This document shows positions 1-9,242 of a stretch of 33,872 nt of DNA, piece after piece. A program made the translations under genes and the position numbers. This stretch comes from Synergistaceae bacterium (GTDB lineage: Bacteria; Synergistota; Synergistia; Synergistales; Synergistaceae), in NCBI GenBank assembly GCA_031273805.1, contig JAISRE010000083.1:1-33872 (forward strand). Direction: 5' to 3'. How positions within the stretch are numbered: position 1 is the stretch's first letter; every line of letters starts with the position of its first letter. The notes beneath the pieces were generated by a model, which worked only from the letters and a program-made list of their open reading frames with translations, did not search any database and was not told where the DNA came from.

Positions 1-191
<191 letters not shown>

Positions 192-195
<4 letters not shown>

Positions 196-1109
196 GAGTT
201 TTATTTATTGGGGCTACCAAATTTGGAGAAAGGTGTCTTCATCGTTGTCTGCAAATGCAAAATTATATTGAAATTGTTGGAATAGTTACTCTCCGTGAAT
301 ATTTTAATATATCCTATGCGAGGGATAAGGGGGTTCGAAATTATCGGTATGCTGATTTCTTTATTGACTCAGCTTTACGGGACATTCCAAAGCACATTTT
401 ACGCGGAAAGATGAGCGATCATGAAGTCGTTTCATTTTGCGAGAGGCTTGAGCCCGAGTTTATTATTGTCGCTGGCTGGTATCACATGATTCCAAAAATA
501 ATAAGAAATATACCAAGGTTGGGAACGGCCGGTTTTCACGCTTCTTTATTGCCGTACTATCGCGGAGGAGCTCCCTTAGTATGGGCAATTATCAATGGAG
601 AAACGGAGACGGGAGTTTCATTTTTCTATTTTGAAGATGGAGTTGACGAGGGAGACTTGATAGCGCAAGAATCTGTTGACATTGCATATGAGGACGACAT
701 AGCGTCGCTATATGCTAAAGTTGAAGAAAAATCACTAAAGATCATCTCAACCACATTGCCGCTCATTACTCGCGGACAAAACCAAAGGATAAAACAAAAG
801 GAGTTGCCGCAGGATATTAAGGCTAAATGGCCTAATAGGAGTCCAGAGGATGGGTTAATAGATTGGAATCAGCCCGCAAAGCGCATATACGATTTTGTCC
901 GCGCACAGACGCACCCATATCCCGGAGCATTTACAATCGACTCCAATACGGGCAGGAAGCTCACCATATGGAAATCAGAGGTTGTAGACATTGCTAAACG
1001 GGATAAAGTTTTTCCTGGAAAAATTTTGACGCGTGATGAAAATAATAGATATCTTTTTTCTACCAATGAAAATGATAAAGCGATATTGGTGACATGTGTT
1101 TCATCTTAA
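192..1109 (+). CDS. Formyltransferase (sugar N-formyltransferase / Fmt-like)
   Basis: About 305 residues with the formyltransferase fold of Fmt, ArnA and the dTDP/UDP-sugar N-formyltransferases, which move a formyl group from N10-formyl-THF to an amine. Start chosen at ATG 192 (MRVLFIGATKFGERC), since the family begins at this first beta strand; the open frame extends back to a TTG at 132. The core has GFHASLLPYYRGGAP near residue 115 and FEDGVDEGDLIAQ near 150, giving the catalytic His and Asp. The Asn normally two residues before the His is Gly here. A C-terminal domain resembling Formyl_trans_C (IDWNQPAKRIYDFVRAQ, then YPGAF) is present. Its place in a glycan locus, not beside def or rRNA-processing genes, favours a nucleotide-sugar substrate over Met-tRNA. 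AT-rich like its neighbours. Confidence 0.8.
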
Positions 1110-1151
1110 ATTAAGAAGAACTTCGGGCTGAAAGTGGGTTGATTTATAATC

Positions 1152-1982
1152 ATGAGATGGTTGAAGCAGAAATTAAAAAAAGTATATTTAGTAGAAAGGC
1201 TATACAGATATTGTCAACATATTATCAAAAGAGACATTCATTCAGGGGTGACTTGCTCTCATGTTTGCAAAGATTTCGTGAGATTTATTAAGAAGAGATC
1301 CAATGCGGACTGTATCTTATGTGAAAATAAGCCATTCCCAATTTTAATTTATAAAAACCTTCTCGAATATTTATCAGTCCATGATGATTTTATCTGTATG
1401 ACAGTTTTGGATTATGTATCCAATAAAATCGATAAAGAGAGGATAAATGTTGTCCTTCGGCATGATCTCGATTCTGGGTGCAGTGAAGTGTTGAAATTGC
1501 TCTGTAATACCGAAAAAAAATTAAACATAAGATCAAGCGTGCATGTATTAATGGATAAGAGTTGCTATGACGCCACAGCAATGAAACCACTCCTTCTGGA
1601 CTTATATCGCGACGGGTTTGATATTGGCCTGCATACTGTAGCTTGGATGTACGAGAATTATGCCGATATGTTTATGAGAGAATCCGCTATGTTTGCTGAG
1701 ATATTGGGCTTTTCCCCTAAGACTCTTAGTATTCATGGCGCTTGGCCCAGGTCAGATGTCGATATGGAAAGGCGCAAGATTTTTGAATCTCAGCTCCGTC
1801 TTGACCTTTTGTTAAAAGATACTTCTTTCATAGGATATAATGGTCATTATGATTGGGCATCCGAAGATTCACGGCATATGGGGAAGGATGTTCCTTTGAA
1901 AAATTCTTTTTTGACAGGGTTTGAAAATTGTTATCGGGGAGATGTCTGTATTTTGCTGACGCACGATAACGGTTGGGCTTAG
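1152..1982 (+). CDS. Polysaccharide deacetylase-like (NodB-type) protein
   Basis: 276 residues, ATG at 1152. The first 95 or so residues are basic and unrecognised. From residue 102 the motifs resemble a divergent NodB-type carbohydrate esterase: RHDLDSG (the His-Asp pair), DIGLHT near 157, LSIHGAWPRSD near 192, and a C-terminal LLTHDNGW. The family removes N-acetyl or O-acetyl groups from sugars with a metal held by Asp and His. The spacing of the metal ligands is not canonical, so catalysis is not certain. It lies 42 bases after a formyltransferase and 22 bases before a methyltransferase, all one way, probably one operon. A deacetylase followed by a formyltransferase would allow exchange of N-acetyl for N-formyl (inference). 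Confidence 0.6.
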   Translation: MRWLKQKLKKVYLVERLYRYCQHIIKRDIHSGVTCSHVCKDFVRFIKKRSNADCILCENKPFPILIYKNLLEYLSVHDDFICMTVLDYVSNKIDKERINVVLRHDLDSGCSEVLKLLCNTEKKLNIRSSVHVLMDKSCYDATAMKPLLLDLYRDGFDIGLHTVAWMYENYADMFMRESAMFAEILGFSPKTLSIHGAWPRSDVDMERRKIFESQLRLDLLLKDTSFIGYNGHYDWASEDSRHMGKDVPLKNSFLTGFENCYRGDVCILLTHDNGWA

Positions 1983-2004
1983 TTAAAATTTTTATGAAAA
2001 GGCG

Positions 2005-2847
2005 ATGATGCCATTGTATTCTGCTCCGGGTTATATACCACATAAAGTTTGGTGGAAAGATCTGGCTCATAGATTTTTAGGAACACCAAATCTAATAAAA
2101 CGTTTGCAGTTTAATGATATTATGTCGGCATTGGATATAAAAGAGAGTGAAGTGGTGTTGGATTTTGGATGCGGGATTGGTTATATTACATATGATATGG
2201 CAAAAAAGAGTAAAAATGTAATAGGCTTGGATATAATTGATGTCAACAAAAATATAATACCGCCTAAATTAAAAGGGCGTCTGCGCTTTATCCAGAGCCG
2301 TGGCGAAAGTGTTCCATTGGAAGACAACAGTGTGGATGTGATTCTATTAAGTGAGATTTTATTGCAAATTCCTGAGCCAATGGATTTTTTAAATGAGGTT
2401 GCTCGAATACTAAAGCCCTCTGGGCGTATTGTTTTGGTAAATCCATTGGAAAGAGCTGGGATTTTGGAAGAATATAACAATAACGGGCGCTGGGTTCGTT
2501 TTGCGAAAAAGTTTTGTGGAGAACGTTGTCCAGCGTCTTATGAAGATTATACAAAAAAACTTCAATTTTCATTTGATTCACATTTCTTCGAATTACCAGG
2601 GATTGATTTTTATGAGAAGTTATTAGAGAGTAAAGGTTTTATTGTAAATAATGTTATATTTAGCCCATCCAAGAAAGCGCAGCAATTTTTCGAGAAGATA
2701 CAGTTTCTTGCGTTTTGCTTTAATTTGCCGACATTCGGGCCTGTGTATTTTTATACGTTGTATCCTTTTTTAAAAATAATTGATTCTCTGAGTCCTTTGC
2801 CAAGAGGAACAGGATGTATAATTTGCGCTTCTCGCAAAGAGGTATAA
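2005..2847 (+). CDS. SAM-dependent class I methyltransferase
   Basis: 280 residues, starting at the ATGATG of 2005-2010. Motif I of the Rossmann methyltransferase fold is clear (VVLDFGCGIGYIT, residues about 50-62), followed by the acidic end of strand 2 (VIGLDI) and a motif near residue 115 (VILLSEILLQIPEP) before LNEVARILKPSGRIVLVNP. This is the Methyltransf_11/25 layout. The C-terminal third is specific to this protein and contains aromatic and hydrophobic stretches. In this operon a methylated sugar hydroxyl or amine is the likely product, but the acceptor cannot be read from sequence. Only 9 bases separate it from the membrane protein downstream. Low GC as in its neighbours. Confidence 0.85.
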   Translation: MMPLYSAPGYIPHKVWWKDLAHRFLGTPNLIKRLQFNDIMSALDIKESEVVLDFGCGIGYITYDMAKKSKNVIGLDIIDVNKNIIPPKLKGRLRFIQSRGESVPLEDNSVDVILLSEILLQIPEPMDFLNEVARILKPSGRIVLVNPLERAGILEEYNNNGRWVRFAKKFCGERCPASYEDYTKKLQFSFDSHFFELPGIDFYEKLLESKGFIVNNVIFSPSKKAQQFFEKIQFLAFCFNLPTFGPVYFYTLYPFLKIIDSLSPLPRGTGCIICASRKEV

Positions 2848-2856
2848 AATAATCTG

Positions 2857-4428
2857 ATGTTTGTAATCGACTGTGCCAATTTGGGTTTTATTTTTATTTT
2901 CTCTTTTTTGCAAAGATATATTTTGACAAAAAAAGCCAACATCGGATTTGATATGTGGGGTCATTTATATTTTATAAAAGAGTTAAAAATGCAAAAAACA
3001 GGTCCTTGGGGAAAGTTATTGACTCAAGATGTTGAATCCAAGGGATTTATGCATCCTTTCTTTTGGCATTTCTGCATGTCTTTTTTGGCTATTGATTTTT
3101 TAATTAAGCGCGGTAAATATTTGAATGTATTATTAGATTCTTTTTTCGCAATGATAATATATATATCTTGCAAGTATTTGGGATATGACATGATTTTTTC
3201 TCTTATTTGTTCGTTTTTGTATCTTTTAACCCCTATGTGGTTTTCCGATTTGTCGATCGGGCCAAGAGTTACAAATTTCACGCCGCGTCTTTTTTCAGAG
3301 ATATTTGTTAATTTTTTCTTTATGGTGACGCTTCTTCCATTGCCCATATCGTTTTTGATTAAACTTTTTGGGGGAGCCATTTTCGCGTTCGTCGCATTAG
3401 CCAGCTCAAAATTCGGACTACAAGTTTTGTTATTTTTAGCACCAGCGGCTTACTTTTTTACTAATGATGCATTGCCGGTTATTTCATGCGTATTGGGCTT
3501 TTTGCTGATCATTATCCTTAGTAAGGGTAAATTTTTATTCGTTATAAAAGCTCAGCTTGCCCATTTAGTATGGTATTTTAAAAATAACTTATCTGGAAAA
3601 ACGGCGATAGCGGGGCGCAATAGCTTGGCGTTTCTTTTTGTTTGGAACCCATCATTGGGAGTTGCCCGCAATTTTTTACGGATATGCTATAGGGCCGTGG
3701 GGTATAATTCCTTTACTGGCGTTTTGCTTAAGATGCCAATTCTGCCAGCGTTATACTTCATCCTTCTTTTTGATTTCAAAAAAATAGATGCGCATCTTTT
3801 CTTATTGGGGCCTGTATTTGGAGCTTCTCTTGTGTTTTTGACTGTAAATATCCCTGTATTTTTGTTTTTAGGTGAGGCAGAACGCTACTTAAATCACGTA
3901 GCGTTTTTTATAATAGTTGCTTTTTTGGAATTTTCTTATAAATATCATTTATTGATAATAGCATTACTTGTATATGGACTGGTATATTACATGGCAGAAG
4001 TATTACTGTTCCCTAAAATACAAAAATCCATGGTGACTCAAGACGACGAGGAGTATAGTGATAAAGAGATTATTGATTGGTTGAACTCTTGCCAAGAAGA
4101 TCTGAGAATTCTTTGTTACCCTTATCATGCGGTTGGTGTTTATAAAATGATGTTATTCACGGCACATCAAGTACTGTTCCCCGCCTTATCACATTTAAGG
4201 GATGCCGATTGGATAAAAATATTTGCAAAATTCGATAACGGTTATCCTTACGTGAAATTGGACATGCTCGACGAAATTGCCGATCAATACGGTGTTAATT
4301 TTTTGATTTTGGATAGGAAATCTCTTCTTAAAAATGGCTACGGGCAATGGAGACCATCCGGAAAATGGTCTTTGTTGCAATTAGGGAATGGAAAATATTT
4401 TATTTATATAAAGAAGGCGATATTGTGA
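2857..4428 (+). CDS. Polytopic membrane protein, possible GT-C type glycosyltransferase
   Basis: 523 residues with many hydrophobic segments (about ten, between residues 1 and 395) and a soluble C-terminal domain of about 120 residues. An early loop carries an acidic/His motif (FDMWGHLYF, about residues 29-37) after the first membrane segment. Such an acidic first loop is characteristic of GT-C enzymes that use polyprenyl-phosphate sugars at the outer membrane face, and the overall size also fits. No family-specific signature was recognised, so an O-antigen processing protein of another type remains possible. Its TGA stop (4426-4428) overlaps a GTG start at 4425-4427 immediately before the GACAG microsatellite. 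Very AT-rich (roughly one third GC by eye). Confidence 0.6.
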   Translation: MFVIDCANLGFIFIFSFLQRYILTKKANIGFDMWGHLYFIKELKMQKTGPWGKLLTQDVESKGFMHPFFWHFCMSFLAIDFLIKRGKYLNVLLDSFFAMIIYISCKYLGYDMIFSLICSFLYLLTPMWFSDLSIGPRVTNFTPRLFSEIFVNFFFMVTLLPLPISFLIKLFGGAIFAFVALASSKFGLQVLLFLAPAAYFFTNDALPVISCVLGFLLIIILSKGKFLFVIKAQLAHLVWYFKNNLSGKTAIAGRNSLAFLFVWNPSLGVARNFLRICYRAVGYNSFTGVLLKMPILPALYFILLFDFKKIDAHLFLLGPVFGASLVFLTVNIPVFLFLGEAERYLNHVAFFIIVAFLEFSYKYHLLIIALLVYGLVYYMAEVLLFPKIQKSMVTQDDEEYSDKEIIDWLNSCQEDLRILCYPYHAVGVYKMMLFTAHQVLFPALSHLRDADWIKIFAKFDNGYPYVKLDMLDEIADQYGVNFLILDRKSLLKNGYGQWRPSGKWSLLQLGNGKYFIYIKKAIL

Positions 4429-4481
4429 CAGGACAGGACAGGACAGGACAGGACAGGACAGGACAGGACAGGACAGGACAG
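4427..4481. repeat. GACAG pentanucleotide microsatellite, 11 copies
   Basis: Exactly 11 perfect GACAG units (55 bases) between a membrane-protein gene and the radical SAM gene. The preceding stop and a candidate start overlap as GTGA at 4425-4428, and the start codon GTG is followed directly by the tract. Read from this GTG with 11 units, translation stops at TGA 4488-4490. Removing one unit, or adding two, puts GTG in frame with the radical SAM gene. The tract has no stop in any + frame. Its repeated AGGA could also serve as a Shine-Dalgarno sequence for the TTG at 4487, the last copy being at 4475-4478, eight bases upstream. Confidence 0.97.
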
Positions 4482-4486
4482 TCTGT

Positions 4487-5959
4487 TTGATTAATGTTTA
4501 TGTTACTTGGCGATCTGATTCGGCTGATAGAAGACTTCCACTTGGCATGTTGTTTTTAGGAAATTCTTTAAAACAGGCGGGATATAAGGTTGTGGCATAT
4601 CATTTGAAAGAAGATGATATAGAGTTAAAAATGGGCGATATTGATTTTTCAACATTTTTATTTGTTGGCGTGTGCTCAATAATGACAGGGTATTCGTTAC
4701 GTGCCGCCATGAAACTGTCTGAGTTCATAAAAAATCATGGCGAGGTTCCGATCGTATGGGGAGGCGTTCAACCTTCGATCATTCCCGAACTTTGTTTGCA
4801 AAAAAACTATGTGGATTTTGTTGGGTTAGGTTATGGTGAAGAATTAATAGTTGAAATAGCAAGAATGCTAGAGGGGGAGATGAAACCTGAGAAAGTTGCC
4901 GGATTAGCCTACCGATCTCCAAATGGAGAGTGTCGAATTGGGGAAATCAGAAAACTGGAAAAGAACTTGGACTGCTATCATGCCGATTATTCTCTGGTAG
5001 ATGTTAATGATTATATTAACAATGGGACCGTTTTAGGAGTTATAATGTCATCAAGAGGTTGCCCGTTTAATTGCGCTTTTTGTTATAATCAATACTTCAG
5101 TAAAAGGGTTTGGCGCGCGCATAGCTGCGAATATGTAATGCGGGTATTAACTGAACTCAAGGAAAAATATTCATTTTCAGAGTTCTCATTTTCAGACGAT
5201 AATTTTTTCGTGGACAATAAAAGAGCGATAAAAATACTCGGGATGAGTCATGACCTGGGGTTGAGAGTGTGTTCGCTAGATATAAAAATTAACAATATAA
5301 AGGAGGATGATATTGTAAAAATTGGCAAATACAAGGTAACTTCGATATTTTTCGGGACGGAGTCTTTGAATAACGATATTATTGAATATCTAGGCAAAGA
5401 ACAGACAAAAGATATGGTGATCGATACTCTAAAAAAGTTTAGTCAGTTGGCGCCGGATGTACGTGTGCAAACTGAGATACTTGTGGGCTTGACTGCTGAG
5501 TATACATCAGATATGAAAAGAGATGTCGCAGACGGAATAGATTTATACAATTACAATAAAAATTTTTCGCTGTATTTTGGCAATTTAGTCCCATTGCCTG
5601 GAACGAAAATGTTTGAGTTGGCCCTATCTCAAAACATCGGTTTTAAACCATCGAAGCTTGAAGATTATGTGGCCCTTGATATTTCAAACGCACACAGAAT
5701 GGTAGATAAATGGGCAATATTGGATTCTCCTAAGCTGGATAAAAAACATCTTGGTTATGTAGAGCGATATTCGGCTTTGCTGGATATGGACAGGAGGAAT
5801 ATCATAGGTTTCAAAAAGAAAATAAGGCACATGTTTTTTAAAATAGCGTGTTATCGCTTGAAAAATTGGCAATTTACCTTTGCCTCTCTTGATTTTTTCT
5901 TTTGGAAAATCAGCGTAGAGATTTCAAAATTATTTGGGAAGTTCTCTGGGGAAAAATAA
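4487..5959 (+). CDS. B12-binding domain radical SAM protein, possibly phase-variable
   Basis: 490 residues from TTG 4487. The N-terminal 150 residues look like a cobalamin-binding Rossmann domain (LGMLFLGNSLKQAGYKV, later VPIVWGGVQPSIIPEL). The radical SAM core follows, with the 4Fe-4S cluster motif CPFNCAFCY (Cys at about 192, 196 and 199). The DDNFF and GTESLNN stretches are typical of the subfamily that includes B12-dependent methylases and other modifying enzymes. Here it may methylate or rearrange a sugar or lipid. The predicted start lies directly after the GACAG tract; a GTG at 4425 would give an N-terminal Thr-Gly-Gln-Asp-Arg repeat if in frame, but at 11 units it is out of frame. The TTG has a possible AGGA ribosome site inside the repeat, so the gene may still be expressed. 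Last gene of the AT-rich block. Confidence 0.8.
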   Translation: MINVYVTWRSDSADRRLPLGMLFLGNSLKQAGYKVVAYHLKEDDIELKMGDIDFSTFLFVGVCSIMTGYSLRAAMKLSEFIKNHGEVPIVWGGVQPSIIPELCLQKNYVDFVGLGYGEELIVEIARMLEGEMKPEKVAGLAYRSPNGECRIGEIRKLEKNLDCYHADYSLVDVNDYINNGTVLGVIMSSRGCPFNCAFCYNQYFSKRVWRAHSCEYVMRVLTELKEKYSFSEFSFSDDNFFVDNKRAIKILGMSHDLGLRVCSLDIKINNIKEDDIVKIGKYKVTSIFFGTESLNNDIIEYLGKEQTKDMVIDTLKKFSQLAPDVRVQTEILVGLTAEYTSDMKRDVADGIDLYNYNKNFSLYFGNLVPLPGTKMFELALSQNIGFKPSKLEDYVALDISNAHRMVDKWAILDSPKLDKKHLGYVERYSALLDMDRRNIIGFKKKIRHMFFKIACYRLKNWQFTFASLDFFFWKISVEISKLFGKFSGEK

Positions 5960-6040
5960 TTGTATGTACCATGAGTTGTTCGTTTTTTGAGCCAAGTGGG
6001 AGGTTTTATGCCAGTTGATTAAGACGAGAGGTCGATCCCC

Positions 6041-7918
6041 TTGTGTGGAATATGCGGTTTTGTATCTAAGCGTGATATAACCATAAAAGATTTAAAAAAG
6101 ATGAACGACACGATAATACACAGGGGACCTGACGATGGGGGCGAGGAGATATACGAGTCCGGCGGATATCGGGTCGGCCTTGCGATGAGGCGCCTTTCCA
6201 TCCTCGACCTCTCCATGCTGGGGCACCAGCCGATGCATTCTGCTGGCAGGGACGTCAGCATAGTGTTTAACGGGGAGATCTACAATTTTCAGGAGCTGAA
6301 ACGCGAACTCGACTACCCCTTTGTGTCGAACAGCGATACGGAGGTGGTGATCGCGGCCTACCTGAAGTGGGGCATGGACTGCGTGAAGAGATTTAACGGC
6401 ATGTTCGCGATAGCACTTTACGATTGGCGGAATGACAAGTTTTTTCTGGCTCGTGACCGCATCGGCAAGAAACCTCTTTATTACTGGATATGCGAGGGTA
6501 ATATAGTCTTCGCGTCGGAGCTCAAGCCCATCATGGCGTGTCCTGGATTCCCGAAAGACATCCGAAAGGAGGTTATACCCAGGTACCTTTACCATCAGTA
6601 TATAAACGCCCCGGACACCATCTTCGAGGACGTGTACAAACTGGAGCCAGGGCATATCCTTAAATTTCAGAACGGCTCTGTTACGGACAGCGCGTACTGG
6701 AGTTTGGTTGACGTCTATCACGAAAGACGCAAAAATATAATTTCAGATTATGAAGAGGCGAAATCCACGTTAAAAGAAAAGCTCGTGGATTCAGTGAGGC
6801 GCAGGTTGATATCGGACGTCCCGTTGGGCGCGTTTTTGAGCGGCGGATACGATTCATCGTTGATCACCGCGATTGCGCAGAGCGTCAACGGCGCCCCGCT
6901 GAAGACATTCTCGATCGGTTTCGATGAGGAGGAGTACAACGAGGCGGAATTTGCAAAGCGAGTGAGCAACCATCTCGGGACCGCGCACACGGAGACGTAC
7001 ATAACAGAACAACAGATGCTGGATCTTGTCGAAAGCATACCTGATTATTACGACGAGCCGTTTGCCGACAGCTCTCAAATCCCGACGATGCTGGTCTCCA
7101 AGCTCGCGAAGCGCGATGTCTCGGTTGTGATTTCAGGGGATGCCGGGGACGAGCTGTTCTGCGGGTATATTATTCACGACTTGATACCTGCGGCGCAAAA
7201 AATTGATTTCCTTGGGGCGGCGGTAAACGCTGTCGGCAAGCTGCCGGTTGGGCGAGGTAAGAAGTTAATCGATGTTTTTCCCTTTTCTGTGCGCGTAATA
7301 GCATCTAATCGGGATGATGAAACGAAGACTCAGTTCGGCGGAATTAATTACATTGATTTGATTCATTCCATAGCTGGCGAAGGGCTTCCCCTGCTGTATC
7401 CAATTGAGACGACGCTGGAAGAAAGCGATTGGCAGCGGCGCAGGATGCTGCTGGATATGCTGACTTATCTGCCCGGCGATATTTTATGCAAAGTTGACCG
7501 GGCCTCGATGAAATATTCCCTTGAGGCGAGATGCCCTTTTTTGGACGTCAACGTCGTGGAGTATTCCTTTTCAATTGATCATAAATTTAAGTATAATAGA
7601 GGAATTAAAAAGAAAATACTGAAGGATCTTGCATATGAGTTTATCCCAAAAGACATGCTTGACAGGCCCAAGCGTGGATTTTGCGTGCCGATAGAGCATT
7701 GGCTCAAAACATCTCTTCGTAGCCAGATCGAAGGGTACAGCCGCGCTGAAAACTTGAAGAAACAGGGACTTTTTGACCCAATTCGGACTCAGCAGTTCAT
7801 AGATGATTTTCTAATAGCTGAAAAAGGTAGACGGGGTTTTAATTTTTCAAAAATTATCTGGAGCTTCTTCGTTTTTCAGCAGTGGTATTCAAAGTATATA
7901 CAGGCTATAGCGTGTTAA
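6041..7918 (+). CDS. asnB: Asparagine synthase family glutamine amidotransferase
   Basis: 625 residues from a TTG start at 6041. This start is fixed because Cys2 (M-C-G-I-C-G-F) must follow the initiator and act as the class II glutaminase nucleophile after Met removal. Glutaminase residues HRGPDDGG and FNGEIYN are present. The synthetase domain carries the PP-loop FLSGGYDSS at about residue 267 and VISGDAGDELFCGY further on. In free-living metabolism it makes asparagine. In O-antigen loci, homologues (WbpS type) amidate uronic acids, and the next gene is a nucleotide-sugar 6-dehydrogenase, so sugar uronamide formation is the likely role (inference). A GAGAGG at 6026-6031 may be the ribosome site. 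GC rises sharply from this gene on. Confidence 0.92.
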   Translation: MCGICGFVSKRDITIKDLKKMNDTIIHRGPDDGGEEIYESGGYRVGLAMRRLSILDLSMLGHQPMHSAGRDVSIVFNGEIYNFQELKRELDYPFVSNSDTEVVIAAYLKWGMDCVKRFNGMFAIALYDWRNDKFFLARDRIGKKPLYYWICEGNIVFASELKPIMACPGFPKDIRKEVIPRYLYHQYINAPDTIFEDVYKLEPGHILKFQNGSVTDSAYWSLVDVYHERRKNIISDYEEAKSTLKEKLVDSVRRRLISDVPLGAFLSGGYDSSLITAIAQSVNGAPLKTFSIGFDEEEYNEAEFAKRVSNHLGTAHTETYITEQQMLDLVESIPDYYDEPFADSSQIPTMLVSKLAKRDVSVVISGDAGDELFCGYIIHDLIPAAQKIDFLGAAVNAVGKLPVGRGKKLIDVFPFSVRVIASNRDDETKTQFGGINYIDLIHSIAGEGLPLLYPIETTLEESDWQRRRMLLDMLTYLPGDILCKVDRASMKYSLEARCPFLDVNVVEYSFSIDHKFKYNRGIKKKILKDLAYEFIPKDMLDRPKRGFCVPIEHWLKTSLRSQIEGYSRAENLKKQGLFDPIRTQQFIDDFLIAEKGRRGFNFSKIIWSFFVFQQWYSKYIQAIAC

Positions 7919-7946
7919 TTTTCTATGAACTTAATAAGGAGATCTC

Positions 7947-9242
7947 ATGTGGATGGCGAAATTTGATAAAATTGCAGTAATCGGTTTGGGGTACGTTGGA
8001 TTGCCGCTCGCATTGGCTTTGGCCGGCAAATTTGAAAACGTCGTGGGCTTTGACGTTAACGAGGATAAGGTTGCCTCGCTCCGGAGCGGTGTCGACGTGA
8101 GCGGTGCTGTCGAAAACGACGCACTCACGGCGACGCGGCTGCAAATCACTGCTTGCGAGGAGGATATGCGCGCGGCTAAAGTATACATTGTCGCGGTTCC
8201 CACGCCGGTTGACTCGGCCCATATCCCGGATTTGACGCCGGTTATCAGGGCGTCCGAGACAGTGGGGCGAGTTATGGGGCGCGGCGCTGTCGTGTGTTAC
8301 GAGTCGACCGTATACCCTGGTGTTACGGAGGAGATATGCGCTCCGATTTTAGCCAAGGTCTCGGGGCTGCGGCGTGGGGTCGATTTTAAAATGGGTTATT
8401 CTCCGGAGCGCATCAACCCCGGAGATGCCAAAAACAGGCTGGAGACGATAGTTAAAGTGATCAGCGGAGAGGATCCGGAAACGGCCGATTTATTGAAAGA
8501 AATGTACGGAGCGGTCGTCGAGGCTGGTATTCATGCGGCGCCGTCTATAAAGGTCGCGGAGGCGGCCAAGGTTATAGAGAATACGCAGCGCGACTTGAAT
8601 ATAGCGCTCATGAACGAGCTTGCGATAATATTCGACCTTATGGGTATATCGACGGAGGATGTATTGGAGGCGGCCCGCACCAAGTGGAACTTCCTGCCGT
8701 TCAGCCCTGGGCTTGTCGGCGGGCACTGTATCGGTGTGGACCCGTACTACCTGACGTATAAGTCCGAGGAACTGGGCTACATCCCGCAGGTCATACTGGC
8801 CGGCAGGAGAATTAACGACGGCATGGGGAAATATATAGCCCAAAAGACGATAAAGCTGCTCTGCCGGAATGGCGGCCAGATCAGCGAGTCGCGGGTTGGC
8901 ATTCTTGGCTTGACGTTTAAGGAGAATGTCTCGGATCTTCGCAATAGCAAGATTCCGAATATAGTCCGTGAACTCGAGGATTTTGGAGTGAAGGTTATGG
9001 TTCACGATCCGCTGGGAGACACGAAAGAAGCTATGAAAGCGTATGGTATCGAACTGTGCCGGAGGGAAAAATTTTCCAGCCTTGACGCTATAATACTTGC
9101 AGTAGCACATGAACAATATAAACTGGAGGGCATTGAGCCGATTCTAGGTAGCCTTAGAGGAAAAAAAGGTGTTTTTGTGGATGTGAAATCGGTGTTCAGA
9201 AGCCACGAATATCCGGAGGGAATCGTTTATTGGAGTTTGTAA
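7947..9242 (+). CDS. UDP-N-acetylhexosamine 6-dehydrogenase (WbpO/TviB type)
   Basis: 431 residues, with a good ribosome site (AAGGAGAT) before ATG 7947. It oxidises C6 of a UDP-sugar to a carboxylate using two NAD+. N-terminal NAD-binding GLGYVGLPLA; the linker VPTPVD and YESTVYPG; YSPERINPGD in the middle; catalytic Cys in GGHCIGVDPYYL at about residue 261; C-terminal GLTFKENVSDLRNSKI. These motifs match the UDP-GlcNAc/UDP-GalNAc dehydrogenase branch (WbpO, TviB) better than UDP-glucose dehydrogenase. Paired with the epimerase at 10370 it would supply a galacto- or gluco-configured N-acetylaminouronic acid. It overlaps the next gene by 13 bases. Confidence 0.9.
   Translation: MWMAKFDKIAVIGLGYVGLPLALALAGKFENVVGFDVNEDKVASLRSGVDVSGAVENDALTATRLQITACEEDMRAAKVYIVAVPTPVDSAHIPDLTPVIRASETVGRVMGRGAVVCYESTVYPGVTEEICAPILAKVSGLRRGVDFKMGYSPERINPGDAKNRLETIVKVISGEDPETADLLKEMYGAVVEAGIHAAPSIKVAEAAKVIENTQRDLNIALMNELAIIFDLMGISTEDVLEAARTKWNFLPFSPGLVGGHCIGVDPYYLTYKSEELGYIPQVILAGRRINDGMGKYIAQKTIKLLCRNGGQISESRVGILGLTFKENVSDLRNSKIPNIVRELEDFGVKVMVHDPLGDTKEAMKAYGIELCRREKFSSLDAIILAVAHEQYKLEGIEPILGSLRGKKGVFVDVKSVFRSHEYPEGIVYWSL

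Noticed and set aside
6092-6721. A 209-codon - strand open frame inside asnB
   Set aside because: The opposite strand holds a clear glutaminase domain with its catalytic residues; the antisense frame has no family motif.
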